Assembly: GCA_964599885.1 (NCBI GenBank)
Contig: CAZRHH010000004.1
Span: 43,429-107,428 of the forward strand
DNA from: CAZRHH01 sp964599885
Lineage (GTDB): Bacteria > Chloroflexota > Dehalococcoidia > DSTF01 > JACRBR01
Reading direction: 5' to 3'
DNA: 64,000 nt
Part shown: positions 1 through 8,917 of the stretch, one piece after another
Numbering within the stretch: the stretch's first letter is position 1
How the letters are laid out: the number at the start of each line of letters is the position of its first letter
Program-made: the position numbers and the translations under genes
The notes under the pieces: generated by a model
What the model saw: only the letters and a program-made list of their open reading frames with translations
Database searches by the model: none
What the model was told of the DNA's origin: nothing

Positions 1-903
1 TACGACATCCTCGACGCCGAGTCCGCCGTCCAGGAGAAGCCCGGCGCCACCGAACTGGTCAACGCCACCGGCCACGTCGAATTCCACGACGTGTCGTTCG
101 GGTATGACGCCATCAGCCCCGTCCTGCGCGAGGTGAACATCGATGCACGGCCGGGCCAAGTGGTCGCGTTGCTGGGGCAAACCGGATCGGGAAAGTCCAC
201 CGTCGTCAACCTGATGCCGCGCTTCTACGACGTCACCGGCGGCAGCATCACGATCGATGGCACGGACATCCGCCACGTGACGCTGGCGTCGCTGCGGCGC
301 GCTTTCGGCATCGTGCAGCAGGACATCTTCCTGTTCTCGGCGACTATCGGCGACAACATCTCGTACGGCGCGGCAGATGCAACACGCGACGACGTTGTGC
401 GCGTCGCCAAGCTCGCGCGCATCCACGAGTTCATCGAGCAGATGCCCGACGGCTACGACACGTGGGTGGGTGAGCGCGGCATCACGCTATCGGGCGGCCA
501 GAAGCAACGTGTGTCGATCGCCCGGACGCTGCTGCTCAACCCGAAGATCCTCGTCTTCGACGACGCGACATCGAGCGTCGACACACAGACCGAATACGAC
601 ATCCAGCAGGCGCTCGCCGAATTGATGAAAGGGCGCACCACGTTTGTCATTGCGCAGCGGCTGCGGACGGTGCGCACGGCAGATCAGATCCTCGTGCTGA
701 AGAGCGGCAAGATTGTCGAACGCGGAACGCATGAGGGACTGATCGAACGCGACGGGCCGTACCGCCAGATCTACGATCTCGAGCTGCGCGATCAGGAAGA
801 CGCGTACGAGCGCGAACGCCAGCGCCTTGAAGGCGTCGCGAACGGCGCGCCAGACGAGAACGCCGAAGAGAAGACAAGCGTAGCTGCCGCGGGCGGCGGA
901 TAG
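1..903 (+). CDS. ABC exporter subunit, ATP-binding part (5' truncated by window)
   Basis: The frame is open from base 1, so this is the C-terminal part of a larger membrane-plus-ATPase protein; its transmembrane half lies outside the window. The nucleotide-binding domain shows Walker A GQTGSGKST, Q-loop QQDIFLF, a canonical signature LSGGQKQR and Walker B ILVFDD. The catalytic Glu after Walker B is Asp (DDATSSVD) and the switch His is Gln (IAQRL instead of IAHRL), which marks the degenerate ATP site of heterodimeric type IV exporters (TM287/288, LmrCD, BmrCD families). It ends 11 nt before the partner subunit, so the two are almost certainly co-transcribed and form one drug or lipid exporter; substrate unknown. 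Confidence 0.93.
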   Translation, partial: YDILDAESAVQEKPGATELVNATGHVEFHDVSFGYDAISPVLREVNIDARPGQVVALLGQTGSGKSTVVNLMPRFYDVTGGSITIDGTDIRHVTLASLRRAFGIVQQDIFLFSATIGDNISYGAADATRDDVVRVAKLARIHEFIEQMPDGYDTWVGERGITLSGGQKQRVSIARTLLLNPKILVFDDATSSVDTQTEYDIQQALAELMKGRTTFVIAQRLRTVRTADQILVLKSGKIVERGTHEGLIERDGPYRQIYDLELRDQEDAYERERQRLEGVANGAPDENAEEKTSVAAAGGG

Positions 904-914
904 CCGGAGGAAGC

Positions 915-2858
915 TTGGCAGCAAACTGGGGAGGCGCCGGCTCAGCAGGCGGCTGGAGCGGCGGCGGCGGCAACTGGTCCAACAATCTGCGCCCAAACTC
1001 ACTCCAACGCAGCTCCGACGGCTGGAACGACGACGAGCTAGGTTCCGTATACAACCACCGTGTCGTCACGCGGCTAGCGAAGTATGTAGCGCCGTACCGA
1101 AAGCGCCTGTTCTTTGCGATGATCGGCACCGTCGGCATGGCGCTCATGACGCGCTCGATGCCGCTTGCCGTCAAAGGGCTGATCGCCGGCGCAATCGCGG
1201 GTGACTTCGACGCGATCAACGCGTGGGGTTGGGTCTATCTTGGCCTGGCGGGGTTTGGCGCCGCGTTCACGTTCCTGCAACTCACGATGTCGGGGTGGAT
1301 CGGCCACCGCCTGCTGCTCAGCCTGCGGCGCGAGATGTTCGCGCACCTGCAGAAACTGTCGCTCCGGTTCTACGACAACAACGAGGTCGGCCGCGTCATG
1401 TCACGCGTAACGAGCGACGTGACGTCGCTGCAAGAGTTGATGACGTCGGGCTTCCTGACGATCTTTGGCGACTTGCTGGGCATCGCAATCTCGGTCGCGT
1501 TCCTGCTGTATTTCGACGTGCAGCTCGCGCTCGTGACGTTCACCGTCGTGCCGGTGTTCGTACTCACGATGGCGGTGTGGCAGAGCTACTCGCGGCGCGC
1601 GTTCGTGCGCGTGCGGCAGGCGATCGCCGTCGTGAACGCGAACCTGCAGGAGAACGTCTCCGGTGTGCGCGTCATCCAGAGCCTTTCGCGCGAAGACGAG
1701 AATGCCAAGCGCTTCGACCAGATCAACGCGCAGAACTTGCGCGCAAACGTCGATGCCGGCCGTCTTACCGCCGCTGTGCTGCCGCTCGTCGAAGTGATCG
1801 TGGCTGCGGCGATGGCGCTCGTCATCGGCTACGGCGGCTACCGCGTGCTGAACAATCAGATGGGTGTCGCGGCACTGATCGCCTTCACGTTGCAGCTGCA
1901 GCTATTCTTCGATCCGGTGCGCGACCTCGTGCTGCAGTACACACAGTTGCAGCGCGCCATGGCCGGCGGCGAGCGCGTGCTCGAAGTGCTCGACACCAAG
2001 CCGGAGTTCGAAGATAAGCTCGACGCGGTCGTACTCGACGACGTGCGCGGGCAAGTCGACTTCAACAACGTGTCGTTCCGCTACGTCGACGACGTACCGG
2101 TGATCAACAACGTCGATCTGCACGTGAAGGCGGGCGAGACGATCGCCTTCGTTGGCGAGACTGGCGCCGGGAAGACGACGCTGACGGCGCTGATCTCGCG
2201 CTTCTACGACGTCACCGAAGGTTCGATCATGGTTGACGGCCACGATGTGCGCGACGTCACCCACGAGAGCCTCGCGTCGCGGATGGGGCTTGTGCTGCAG
2301 GATCCGTTCCTGTTCTCGGGCACCGTCGCCGACAACATCCGCTACGGCCGGCCCGATGCGAGCGATGAAGACGTCGAGGAGGCCGCGCGGACGGTGGGCG
2401 CGCACGACTACATCATGCGTCTGGACAACGGCTACGACACGTTTTTGCACGAACGGGGCATGAACCTGTCGGTAGGCCAGCGTCAACTGCTGAGTTTCGC
2501 ACGCGCGATCATCGCCCGGCCGAGCATCCTCGTCCTCGACGAAGCGACGGCGAACGTTGACACGCAGACCGAAGTGATCATTCAGCGCGCACTTAAGACG
2601 CTGCTCGAAGGGCGAACCTCGTTCGTGATCGCTCACCGGCTGTCCACGATCCGGAACGCCGACCGGATCATCGTTCTCGAACACGGCACGATCCTCGAGC
2701 AGGGCACGCACGACGAACTGCTCGCGCACAACGGCCGTTACGCGCAGCTCTACCGAATGACGTACGCGCAACACGGCAACGACAAGAACGGCGCCAGCGC
2801 CAACGGCCATGCGGAGGAGCTCGGAGGTCAGAAGTCGGAGGTCGGAGTCGCCGAGTGA
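915..2858 (+). CDS. ABC exporter subunit, fused membrane and ATPase domains
   Basis: 647 aa. The start is TTG at 915, 4 nt after a GGAGG ribosome site at 906-910. The N-terminus is rich in Gly/Trp/Asn and probably disordered. A six-helix exporter domain spans about residues 55-345 and an ATPase domain about 370-610, with Walker A GETGAGKTT, Walker B ILVLDEATANVD (catalytic Glu present), and H-loop IAHRL. The signature is LSVGQRQL rather than LSGGQ. Together with the degenerate Asp/Gln site in the preceding gene this gives one competent and one degenerate ATP site, the expected arrangement of a heterodimeric exporter. The product acts in the cytoplasmic membrane; substrate not predictable. Confidence 0.95.
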   Translation: MAANWGGAGSAGGWSGGGGNWSNNLRPNSLQRSSDGWNDDELGSVYNHRVVTRLAKYVAPYRKRLFFAMIGTVGMALMTRSMPLAVKGLIAGAIAGDFDAINAWGWVYLGLAGFGAAFTFLQLTMSGWIGHRLLLSLRREMFAHLQKLSLRFYDNNEVGRVMSRVTSDVTSLQELMTSGFLTIFGDLLGIAISVAFLLYFDVQLALVTFTVVPVFVLTMAVWQSYSRRAFVRVRQAIAVVNANLQENVSGVRVIQSLSREDENAKRFDQINAQNLRANVDAGRLTAAVLPLVEVIVAAAMALVIGYGGYRVLNNQMGVAALIAFTLQLQLFFDPVRDLVLQYTQLQRAMAGGERVLEVLDTKPEFEDKLDAVVLDDVRGQVDFNNVSFRYVDDVPVINNVDLHVKAGETIAFVGETGAGKTTLTALISRFYDVTEGSIMVDGHDVRDVTHESLASRMGLVLQDPFLFSGTVADNIRYGRPDASDEDVEEAARTVGAHDYIMRLDNGYDTFLHERGMNLSVGQRQLLSFARAIIARPSILVLDEATANVDTQTEVIIQRALKTLLEGRTSFVIAHRLSTIRNADRIIVLEHGTILEQGTHDELLAHNGRYAQLYRMTYAQHGNDKNGASANGHAEELGGQKSEVGVAE

Positions 2859-2979
2859 GCAATTGCGTTACCGCGTCCTCCGTGCGGTGAGGTGACGAGC
2901 CTCCAACGCAGCACCTTCCACCCTCCACCTCCCATCGTCCAGTCTCACATCGGGCAGCGACGACCCGAATGCCACGCCC

Positions 2980-2985
2980 TATACT
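2980..2985 (+). promoter_or_regulatory. -10 box of a probable leaderless promoter (SGNH hydrolase gene)
   Basis: TATACT ends 6 nt before the GTG start at 2992, which puts the expected transcription start on the start codon. No Shine-Dalgarno sequence is present. I do not see a convincing -35 box. Confidence 0.6.
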
Positions 2986-2991
2986 GCGCGC

Positions 2992-3786
2992 GTGAACGAA
3001 CCATCCTCATCTCAACCCAGCGATAGCAGTTGGACCGGTGCGCTCATCGCTGTCGCGGGTGGCGTGCTCGTCGTGCTTGTGTTCGTCGCCGGCGCGTTTG
3101 CGTTCGCGACGTGCGGTAGCTCGTCGGCGGAGCCTGCGGGCGATGTCTATGCATCGCTGGGCGATTCGATCGCGGCGGGGAGCGGCGCGTCGGACGCCGC
3201 GACGACGGGCTGGGTGCCGCTCGTCGCCGCGCGCGAAGAAGGCGTGACTGCGTTCAACGTCGCGGTCGCCGGCGCGACGACGCAGGATCTGATCGACGAG
3301 CAGCTTGCACGCGTGCTGTCGATCTCGAACGGCGGCCGCGTGCGCTTCGTGACGATCAGCGCCGGCGGCAATGATCTCGCCGGGCTGGTACCCAACGCCG
3401 CGTGCGTCGAGGATCCGCTCCCCGCGAGCTGCCCGCTCGAAGAGGCGCTCGCCGCCGTCGAGGCGAATCTTGAGACGATCGTGCGGCAGCTGCGCGACTC
3501 GAACAGGCGCATGCCGATCGTGCTGCTGGCGTATCCGAACTTCTTCTCTGGTACCGGACACCCGTTCGAGGCGCCGGCCGGGCGCGTGCTCCCGCGCCTC
3601 AACGCCGTGATCGAGGAAGTGGCGTCGCGGTACGACCGCGTCACCGTCGCGCATCCGTGGGACGCGTTCGACGGCAACGGAGGCCAACTGACCGGCGTAC
3701 TGGGCGAGCCGTTTGATCCGCATCCGAACGATGCGGGTCACCGCGCCATCGCCGAGGCGGTAGCGACGGCACTGGAGGAAGCGTAG
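2992..3786 (+). CDS. Membrane-anchored SGNH/GDSL hydrolase
   Basis: 264 aa. A short Ser-rich cytoplasmic stretch is followed by a membrane segment (about residues 17-40) and an extracellular SGNH domain. Block I is SLGDSIAAG (nucleophile Ser), block III contains GGND, and the C-terminal block has FDPHPNDAGH with the catalytic His. The family contains esterases, lipases and acetylhydrolases acting on lipids or glycans; the substrate here is unknown. The start is GTG at 2992; a TATACT box lies 6 nt upstream, with no ribosome site, so the transcript is probably leaderless. Confidence 0.85.
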   Translation: MNEPSSSQPSDSSWTGALIAVAGGVLVVLVFVAGAFAFATCGSSSAEPAGDVYASLGDSIAAGSGASDAATTGWVPLVAAREEGVTAFNVAVAGATTQDLIDEQLARVLSISNGGRVRFVTISAGGNDLAGLVPNAACVEDPLPASCPLEEALAAVEANLETIVRQLRDSNRRMPIVLLAYPNFFSGTGHPFEAPAGRVLPRLNAVIEEVASRYDRVTVAHPWDAFDGNGGQLTGVLGEPFDPHPNDAGHRAIAEAVATALEEA

Positions 3787-3800
3787 CGACGCTTGTTTTA

Positions 3801-3852
3801 TCACCACAGAGACACAGAGACACAGAGGCACAGAGGCACAGAGTCGCAGAGG
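3801..3852 (+). repeat. CACAGAGGC-type degenerate short-period repeat
   Basis: A run of 9-10 bp units resembling ACCACAGAGACACAGAG and CACAGAGGCACAGAG. The same family occurs intergenically at 14626-14653, 22024-22053, 40413-40453, 42690-42720, 42741-42771, 42902-42932 (reverse) and 60648-60677. It is not CRISPR: there are no spacers of constant length. Confidence 0.7.
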
Positions 3853-3882
3853 TTGTTGGATGGGCTTCGCGCGTGACGCGCG

Positions 3883-3888
3883 TAGAAT
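3883..3888 (+). promoter_or_regulatory. -10 box of a probable leaderless promoter (rdgB)
   Basis: TAGAAT with exactly 6 nt to the ATG at 3895 and no ribosome site between; it follows the CACAGAGGC-type repeat directly. Confidence 0.5.
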
Positions 3889-3894
3889 TACGGC

Positions 3895-4527
3895 ATGCCG
3901 CCAAAACTCGTCATCGCCACCACGAATCAGGGGAAGTTGAGGGAGTTTCGCGAACTGCTCGATGGCTCCGGCTTTGAGTTGGTGACGCCCGCTGACCTCG
4001 GGCGCGAGTGGTCCGTCGAAGAGACGGGGACGACGTTCGAGGCCAATGCCATCCTGAAGGCGGTGGACGCTGCCCGGGTGTGCGGTCTGCTGGCACTGGC
4101 TGATGATTCCGGGCTGGAAGTTGACGCGCTGGGCGGGCGCCCGGGAATCTTCTCGGCGCGCTATGCTGGTGGGGACCGAACGTCTGATACGCTGACCGAG
4201 CGCGAACAGGTGGCCATCCTCCTGGGCGAACTCGCCGGCGTACCAGACGTAAAGCGCGGCGCCCGATTCCGCTGCGTCATCGCCATCGCCAGGCCGGACG
4301 GCGGCGACGTGCAGACGGTGGACGGGGTGTTCGAGGGGCACATCGCGCACGAGGCGCGGGGCGAGTTCGGGTTTGGCTACGACCCGGTGTTCCTGGTGCC
4401 GGAGCTGGGCAAGACGAGCGCCGAACTGCCGGCGCACGAGAAGAATACGATCAGCCATCGTGGGCAGGCGGCGCTCAAGGCGCGCGAACTGCTGAGGATG
4501 ATGTCGAGTGACCTTCCAACGATCTAG
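3895..4527 (+). CDS. rdgB: XTP/dITP diphosphatase (RdgB/HAM1 family)
   Basis: 210 aa, the normal size for the family. It hydrolyses non-canonical purine nucleoside triphosphates (dITP, XTP) to monophosphates and so cleans the nucleotide pool. Family motifs are visible: TTNQGKLREF at the N-terminus, FEANAILKA, ADDSGLEVDALGGRPG, FGYDPVF and the C-terminal SHRGQAALKA. A TAGAAT box ends 6 nt before the ATG, again suggesting a leaderless start. Its last codons overlap the start of moaA by 20 nt, so both are probably on one transcript. Confidence 0.95.
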   Translation: MPPKLVIATTNQGKLREFRELLDGSGFELVTPADLGREWSVEETGTTFEANAILKAVDAARVCGLLALADDSGLEVDALGGRPGIFSARYAGGDRTSDTLTEREQVAILLGELAGVPDVKRGARFRCVIAIARPDGGDVQTVDGVFEGHIAHEARGEFGFGYDPVFLVPELGKTSAELPAHEKNTISHRGQAALKARELLRMMSSDLPTI

Positions 4528-5569
4528 CGGCCGACTACCTGACCCCGATACCGCGATCCCGCTCGTCGAGACGATCGACCGCTCGGGGCGGCCGCTGCGT
4601 GATCTGCGGATCTCGGTGACGGACCGCTGCAACTTCCGGTGCCGGTACTGCATGCCGCGCGAAGTGTTCGGCGCCGACTTCGCGTTTCTGCCGCGCGCGG
4701 AGATCCTGACCTTCGAAGAGATCACGCGGCTGGCGTGCATCTTCGCGGCGCATGGCGTGCGCAAGTTCCGGCTGACAGGCGGCGAACCGCTATTGCGTAA
4801 CGATCTGCCGTCGCTCGTACGCATGCTGTCGCAGATCGCGGACGTCGACATCGCGCTGACGACGAACGGATCGCTGCTCGCGCAGCAGGCGCGCGATCTG
4901 AAGGCGGCGGGATTGCAGCGCATCACCGTCAGTCTGGACTCGCTCGATGACGGCGTGTTCCGCGAGATGAACGATGCGGACTTCGACGTGGCGCGCGTGC
5001 TCGAAGGCATCGATGCGGCCGCGGCGGCCGGACTGGCGCCGGTAAAGATTAACGCCGTCATCCGTCGGGGCGTGAACGATCACACGGCCGTCGACCTTGC
5101 GCGGCACTTCAAGCGCAGCGGTCACATTGTTCGCTTCATTGAGTACATGGATGTCGGCGCCACGAACGGCTGGCGGCTCGACGACGTGGTCCCCGGCGAC
5201 GAACTTGTGCGGATGATCGGCGCCGAGATGCCGCTTATGCCCGCCGAAGCGCAGTATCGAGGCGAGGTGGCGCAGCGCTGGCGTTATGTCGATGGCAGCG
5301 GCGAGATCGGGCTGATCACTTCGGTCACGCAGCCGTTCTGCGGCGATTGCACGCGCGCGCGGCTCTCCGCGGACGGCTCGCTGTATACGTGCCTCTTTGC
5401 CACGTCCGGGACGGATCTGCGCGGTCCGATCCGTGCCGGAGTGACGGACGAAGTCCTCGCCAGTATCGTCGGCGGCGTCTGGAACCGGCGCGACGACCGC
5501 TATTCGGAGTTGCGCGCCGAGTCGGCGGCGCCGCCACAGCGCATCGAGATGTCGTACATCGGCGGGTAG
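4508..5569 (+). CDS. moaA: GTP 3',8-cyclase, molybdenum cofactor biosynthesis
   Basis: 353 aa radical SAM enzyme that, with MoaC, converts GTP to cyclic pyranopterin phosphate, the first stage of Moco synthesis. The N-terminal cluster motif CNFRCRYC (CxxxCxxC) binds the SAM-ligating 4Fe-4S cluster; the C-terminal cluster is FCGDC...YTCLF; LTGGEPL is the SAM-binding GGE motif; the chain ends in the conserved GG. The GTG start at 4508 overlaps rdgB. moaC follows directly. Moco would serve enzymes elsewhere; the AOR in this window uses a tungsten or molybdenum pyranopterin made by the same early steps. Confidence 0.97.
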   Translation: MTFQRSSGRLPDPDTAIPLVETIDRSGRPLRDLRISVTDRCNFRCRYCMPREVFGADFAFLPRAEILTFEEITRLACIFAAHGVRKFRLTGGEPLLRNDLPSLVRMLSQIADVDIALTTNGSLLAQQARDLKAAGLQRITVSLDSLDDGVFREMNDADFDVARVLEGIDAAAAAGLAPVKINAVIRRGVNDHTAVDLARHFKRSGHIVRFIEYMDVGATNGWRLDDVVPGDELVRMIGAEMPLMPAEAQYRGEVAQRWRYVDGSGEIGLITSVTQPFCGDCTRARLSADGSLYTCLFATSGTDLRGPIRAGVTDEVLASIVGGVWNRRDDRYSELRAESAAPPQRIEMSYIGG

Positions 5570-5578
5570 ACTGCTGCC

Positions 5579-6082
5579 ATGACGACAGAGTCCGACGAGG
5601 CATTCGGCAAACTCAGCCATATCGATGACGCGACGGGCCGCGCGCGCATGGTCGACGTCTCCGCGAAGGCCGACACAACGCGCGAAGCGACGGCGCGCGG
5701 CCGCATCGTCATGCGTCCCGAGACTCTCGCGCTGATCCGGCGCGAAGGCATGCCGAAGGGCGACGTCCTAGCCGTGGCGCAGATCGCGGGCATGATGGCG
5801 GCGAAGCGCACGCACGAACTCGTGCCGATGTGCCATCCCCTCCTGCTCACCGGCATCGAGGTGCGGCTGGAGCCGAACGTCGCGCGCCACTGCATCGAGA
5901 TCGAGGCGACCGTGCGCACGACCGGTAAGACCGGCGTCGAGATGGAAGCGCTGACTGCCGTGAGCGTCGCCGCGCTCACCGTCTACGACATGTGCAAAGC
6001 AGTAGACCGCGCGATGAAGATCGAGAACGTGCGGCTCGTGCGCAAGTCCGGCGGCAAGAGCGGAGCGATCACGCTGGAATAG
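5579..6082 (+). CDS. moaC: Cyclic pyranopterin monophosphate synthase
   Basis: 167 aa, typical length. It completes the MoaA reaction to form cPMP. Diagnostic motifs are MCHPLLLTG and TGVEMEALTAVSVAALTVYDMCKAVD-like text near residues 120-145, then VRKSGGKSG at the C-terminus, which contains the conserved Lys residues. It starts 9 nt after moaA. The moaA stop codon TAG is itself part of a TAGACT sequence that ends 6 nt before the ATG, so moaC may have an additional leaderless start of its own. Confidence 0.97.
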   Translation: MTTESDEAFGKLSHIDDATGRARMVDVSAKADTTREATARGRIVMRPETLALIRREGMPKGDVLAVAQIAGMMAAKRTHELVPMCHPLLLTGIEVRLEPNVARHCIEIEATVRTTGKTGVEMEALTAVSVAALTVYDMCKAVDRAMKIENVRLVRKSGGKSGAITLE

Positions 6083-6229
6083 CCGTCCAAACCAAGTTCT
6101 AGCGCCCTCCAGCTTCCATCCTCCACCTTCTAGTGTTCCCATCGGGCACGCACGACCTGACGGGGGCGGGCTTGTCATCAGGCGATCGCGGTGGCACGAT
6201 ACGGGCGGCGGGGAGCGAAAGGTGAGTAC

Positions 6230-6796
6230 ATGACGACCGATGCTATACCGTCCGACGAAGGGGCTGCGGAGAACGAGCGCGTGCCGTTTCCGCTGCAGGG
6301 TGACGAGCGGGTGATCCAGCTTGTCCGCAAGCACTGGCTGTTTCTCTGGCCGCGCGCTGTGTTGATGGTGCTGTTCGCGCTCGTGCCGGTGACGGTGATC
6401 GCGTTCGCGCTGTCGTGGGCTGACCAGTACGACGGGATCGTCGCGAAGATCTTCTGGGTCGTCGCTGGGCTGTGGATGCTGTACTGGTTCGCGCGCATCC
6501 TGCTCAACTGGTACCGCTATCACAACGACATCTGGGTGATCACGAACCAGCGCATCGTCGACAGCATCAAGACAACGCCGTTCAATCACCGGTTGTCGAC
6601 GGCGGACCTCGTCAACGTGCAGGACATGACGGTCGAGCGCAGCGGCATCCTGCACACGATGTTCAACTACGGCGACATCATCTGCCAGACCGCATCGACC
6701 GGCGGCGACTTCACGCTCGTCGGCATCCCGCGCCCGGACGAAGTGCAGTTGCTCGTGGACAAGGAGCGCGATCGGGAGCGCATGCGGGGGCGCTGA
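6230..6796 (+). CDS. PH-domain membrane protein (YdbS-like)
   Basis: 188 aa. I place the start at ATG 6230, preceded by AAAGGTGAG; a GTG at 6191 is possible but has no ribosome site. Two membrane helices (about residues 35-80) are followed by a bacterial PH (bPH2/YdbS) domain, with NQRIVDSIKTTPF-type text and VQDMTVERSG. The C-terminal tail is a charged helix, DKERDRERMRGR. Function of the family is not established; related proteins are membrane-associated. Its last 18 codons are found again, as orphan fragments, at 8789-8842 and (in part) 11850-11888. Confidence 0.82.
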   Translation: MTTDAIPSDEGAAENERVPFPLQGDERVIQLVRKHWLFLWPRAVLMVLFALVPVTVIAFALSWADQYDGIVAKIFWVVAGLWMLYWFARILLNWYRYHNDIWVITNQRIVDSIKTTPFNHRLSTADLVNVQDMTVERSGILHTMFNYGDIICQTASTGGDFTLVGIPRPDEVQLLVDKERDRERMRGR

Positions 6797-6978
6797 GCGG
6801 AAGGCGCGCCGTTGTTTGTTCAGCGCACATCGCCACTCAGCCGGGCAAGCACCAGGCCAGTCCGACACGGGACGGTCGTCGATGGTGCGTATCTTGATCG
6901 GACGCTCCATGTCATTGGATCGGCGAACCTTAGTGTGTCCGACCTGACTATTAGCGGAGGCTACGGGACATTCGACCC

Positions 6979-8613
6979 ATGACGCTTCCTGACTTGATGT
7001 GGGCTGCTCAGGGGATAGCACTCGTCGCGATCTTGATCACATGGCGCGGCCGGTTCGTTGTGCCGGCCGTTTTTGTGGCCGCGCTGGCCATTCTTGTTCT
7101 GCACGGTTACGTGTACTGGGATCACATCTCCGACGATGCATTCATTTCCTTCCGTTACTCTCAGAACCTCGCGCGCGGAGACGGACTCGTATGGAATCCT
7201 GACGAACGGGTTGAGGGATACTCGAATTTCCTCTGGGTGATCCTCCTGACGGGCACGGAGCTCTTGAGGATAGGCATCGTTGAACCATCGCGCTGGCTCG
7301 GCTTCGCTTCGACAGCTGGCGTCCTGGCCATAATCTATTTACTCGCCCAAGAGTTGACAGCATCCCGCCGGGATGCGGAAATCGCGTTCACGATCACGGC
7401 GCTGTTATTGGCTATCAGCGCGCCGGTTGCGATGTGGACGTTCGCTGGATTGGAGGAGCCGCTCTTTTCATTCCTAGTTGTGTCCGCCTTGTATTTGCAC
7501 GTACGGGAAGTGCGCGCGGACTACAATCGGCCGTTTCAACTTTCGGCGGTAGTGTGCTTACTCGCTCTGTTGACCCGGCCCGACGGTTTTATCCTTGTGG
7601 GTGTTATCGGAGTACTCAAATGCTTCGAGTTGGTTGCCAAGTCACCTGACCGACCAAAGTTCACGCAGTTCGCGTCATGGCTGCTTGCGATCGCGGTTCC
7701 CTTTGGGTGCTTCATCGCCTGGAGACTCTGGTACTACGACGATGTGCTACCGAACACATTTTATCAAAAGCTCGACGGACGCGGTCTGTTCAATCGGGCC
7801 AGGATGGAAGACGGCTATCTCTACATCCGGCGGTTTTGGCGTGAGTATGGACTCGTTCTGATATTCCCCATTCCCTTCTTAAGCTTGCTTATCTCGGCTA
7901 AGCGGAAGGTCACTGCGAGCATCCTGCTGTTTTGCACCACATGGATGACCTACGTGCTCATGATTGGCGGGGACTTCATGTGGTTCTTTCGATTCCTAGT
8001 GCCCGTGTATCCATTGCTGCTGCTCCTATCCGCTCATTTGCTCGTCGTGTGCTACAGGCGGATATCGCCGCGGGTGCCCAAGGCTTCTGCGATTCTCGTT
8101 TGTGCCGCCTTCATGCTTGTGGCCATCACGATTATGCATGTGCCTGAGAAGGCCGTAGATGCGAATAATTTTGCTCTCGCCTCGCACCTGCACCGCAGAG
8201 AGATCGCTGTCTGGCTTCGTTCTCAGGACGAGCGCACAGTCGTCGCTGTAACCGCGGCGGGACAGGTTCCGTACGAGAGCCAGCTTCCGTCTATCGACAT
8301 GCTGGGCCTCACGGACCGGCACATTGCGCGACAGCCTCCGTACCCGGGGAAAGGAGTGCCCGGGCACACGAAGGGCGACGCTCGCTATGTCCTGGACCTG
8401 CGTCCCGATGTGATCATGTACGGCTCTTTTCTTCAGTTCGAGGTCTGGACATTGACTTACTGGCAGAACTTGATTCCCTTCCTACCAGCCTATCGAGATC
8501 TATTTGAGCAACCGGATCTTTGGGAGTTGTACGAGCCAGCCTCGGTAAGGCTCGAACATGGCTACTTCAACTTCCTCAAACTTAAGAGCACGACCAGACT
8601 ACGAATCCCATAA
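6979..8613 (+). CDS. Polytopic GT-C-type glycosyltransferase, low-GC insert
   Basis: 544 aa with about 10-12 hydrophobic helices. The first extracytoplasmic loop carries SDDAFISFRY and then ERVEGYSNFLW, a signature seen in lipid-linked sugar-dependent GT-C transferases (AftB/ArnT-like); the acidic DD pair is the likely catalytic site. It probably adds a sugar to a surface glycan or protein from a polyprenyl-phosphate donor. Codon use is visibly less GC-rich than that of neighbours, with many A/T-ending codons. The gene sits exactly between the 3' end of the PH-domain gene and an orphan copy of that 3' end, which argues for acquisition by insertion. Confidence 0.75.
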   Translation: MTLPDLMWAAQGIALVAILITWRGRFVVPAVFVAALAILVLHGYVYWDHISDDAFISFRYSQNLARGDGLVWNPDERVEGYSNFLWVILLTGTELLRIGIVEPSRWLGFASTAGVLAIIYLLAQELTASRRDAEIAFTITALLLAISAPVAMWTFAGLEEPLFSFLVVSALYLHVREVRADYNRPFQLSAVVCLLALLTRPDGFILVGVIGVLKCFELVAKSPDRPKFTQFASWLLAIAVPFGCFIAWRLWYYDDVLPNTFYQKLDGRGLFNRARMEDGYLYIRRFWREYGLVLIFPIPFLSLLISAKRKVTASILLFCTTWMTYVLMIGGDFMWFFRFLVPVYPLLLLLSAHLLVVCYRRISPRVPKASAILVCAAFMLVAITIMHVPEKAVDANNFALASHLHRREIAVWLRSQDERTVVAVTAAGQVPYESQLPSIDMLGLTDRHIARQPPYPGKGVPGHTKGDARYVLDLRPDVIMYGSFLQFEVWTLTYWQNLIPFLPAYRDLFEQPDLWELYEPASVRLEHGYFNFLKLKSTTRLRIP

Positions 8614-8917
8614 CTCCGGGTGCCAGCAAGGAAAGGCGACTCCATTCCTGGGAAAGGGTCCCCATCGCATCGACTGGGCAAAGGGGTAGGGACTGAAGGC
8701 TGCAATCGCAAAGGTCATGGGAGACAGGATTGCACGAGGCAATTTCAATGGCTACTTCGCCGCCGTCGCGCGCTGCTGCGGCCCAGCGGTGCAGCTGCTG
8801 GTGGATAGGGAGCGCGATCGGGAGCGGACCCGGGGGCGGTGAGGGGAAGGCCGACGGATTGCGCGGGTCGGGTGGATGCGCTGCAACCTGAACGAATGCG
8901 GCACACCCGGTGGTGCG
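8614..8917 (+). other. Intergenic stretch holding an orphan gene tail
   Basis: No complete gene. The only recognisable content is the orphan copy of the PH-domain gene 3' end at 8789-8842 and the few bases after it that still match the downstream flank of the intact gene (GGAAGGC). Upstream of 8789 similarity to the PH gene stops abruptly. Confidence 0.7.
8789..8842 (+). pseudogene. Orphan 3' end of the PH-domain gene (copy 2)
   Basis: 18 codons ending in TGA read VQLLVDRERDRERTRGR, against VQLLVDKERDRERMRGR in the intact gene at 6743-6796. I count 46 of 54 identical bases; five of the eight differences are synonymous and the others change only K to R and M to T. No reading frame connects it to a start codon. 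Confidence 0.85.

Noticed and set aside
3801..3852. Possible CRISPR array
   Set aside because: Units are about 9 bp, directly abutting and degenerate, without spacers or cas genes.
3007..5061. 684-aa minus-strand open frame
   Set aside because: Antisense to SGNH hydrolase, rdgB and moaA, which carry clear family motifs; the translation is Arg-rich and motif-free, an artefact of high GC.
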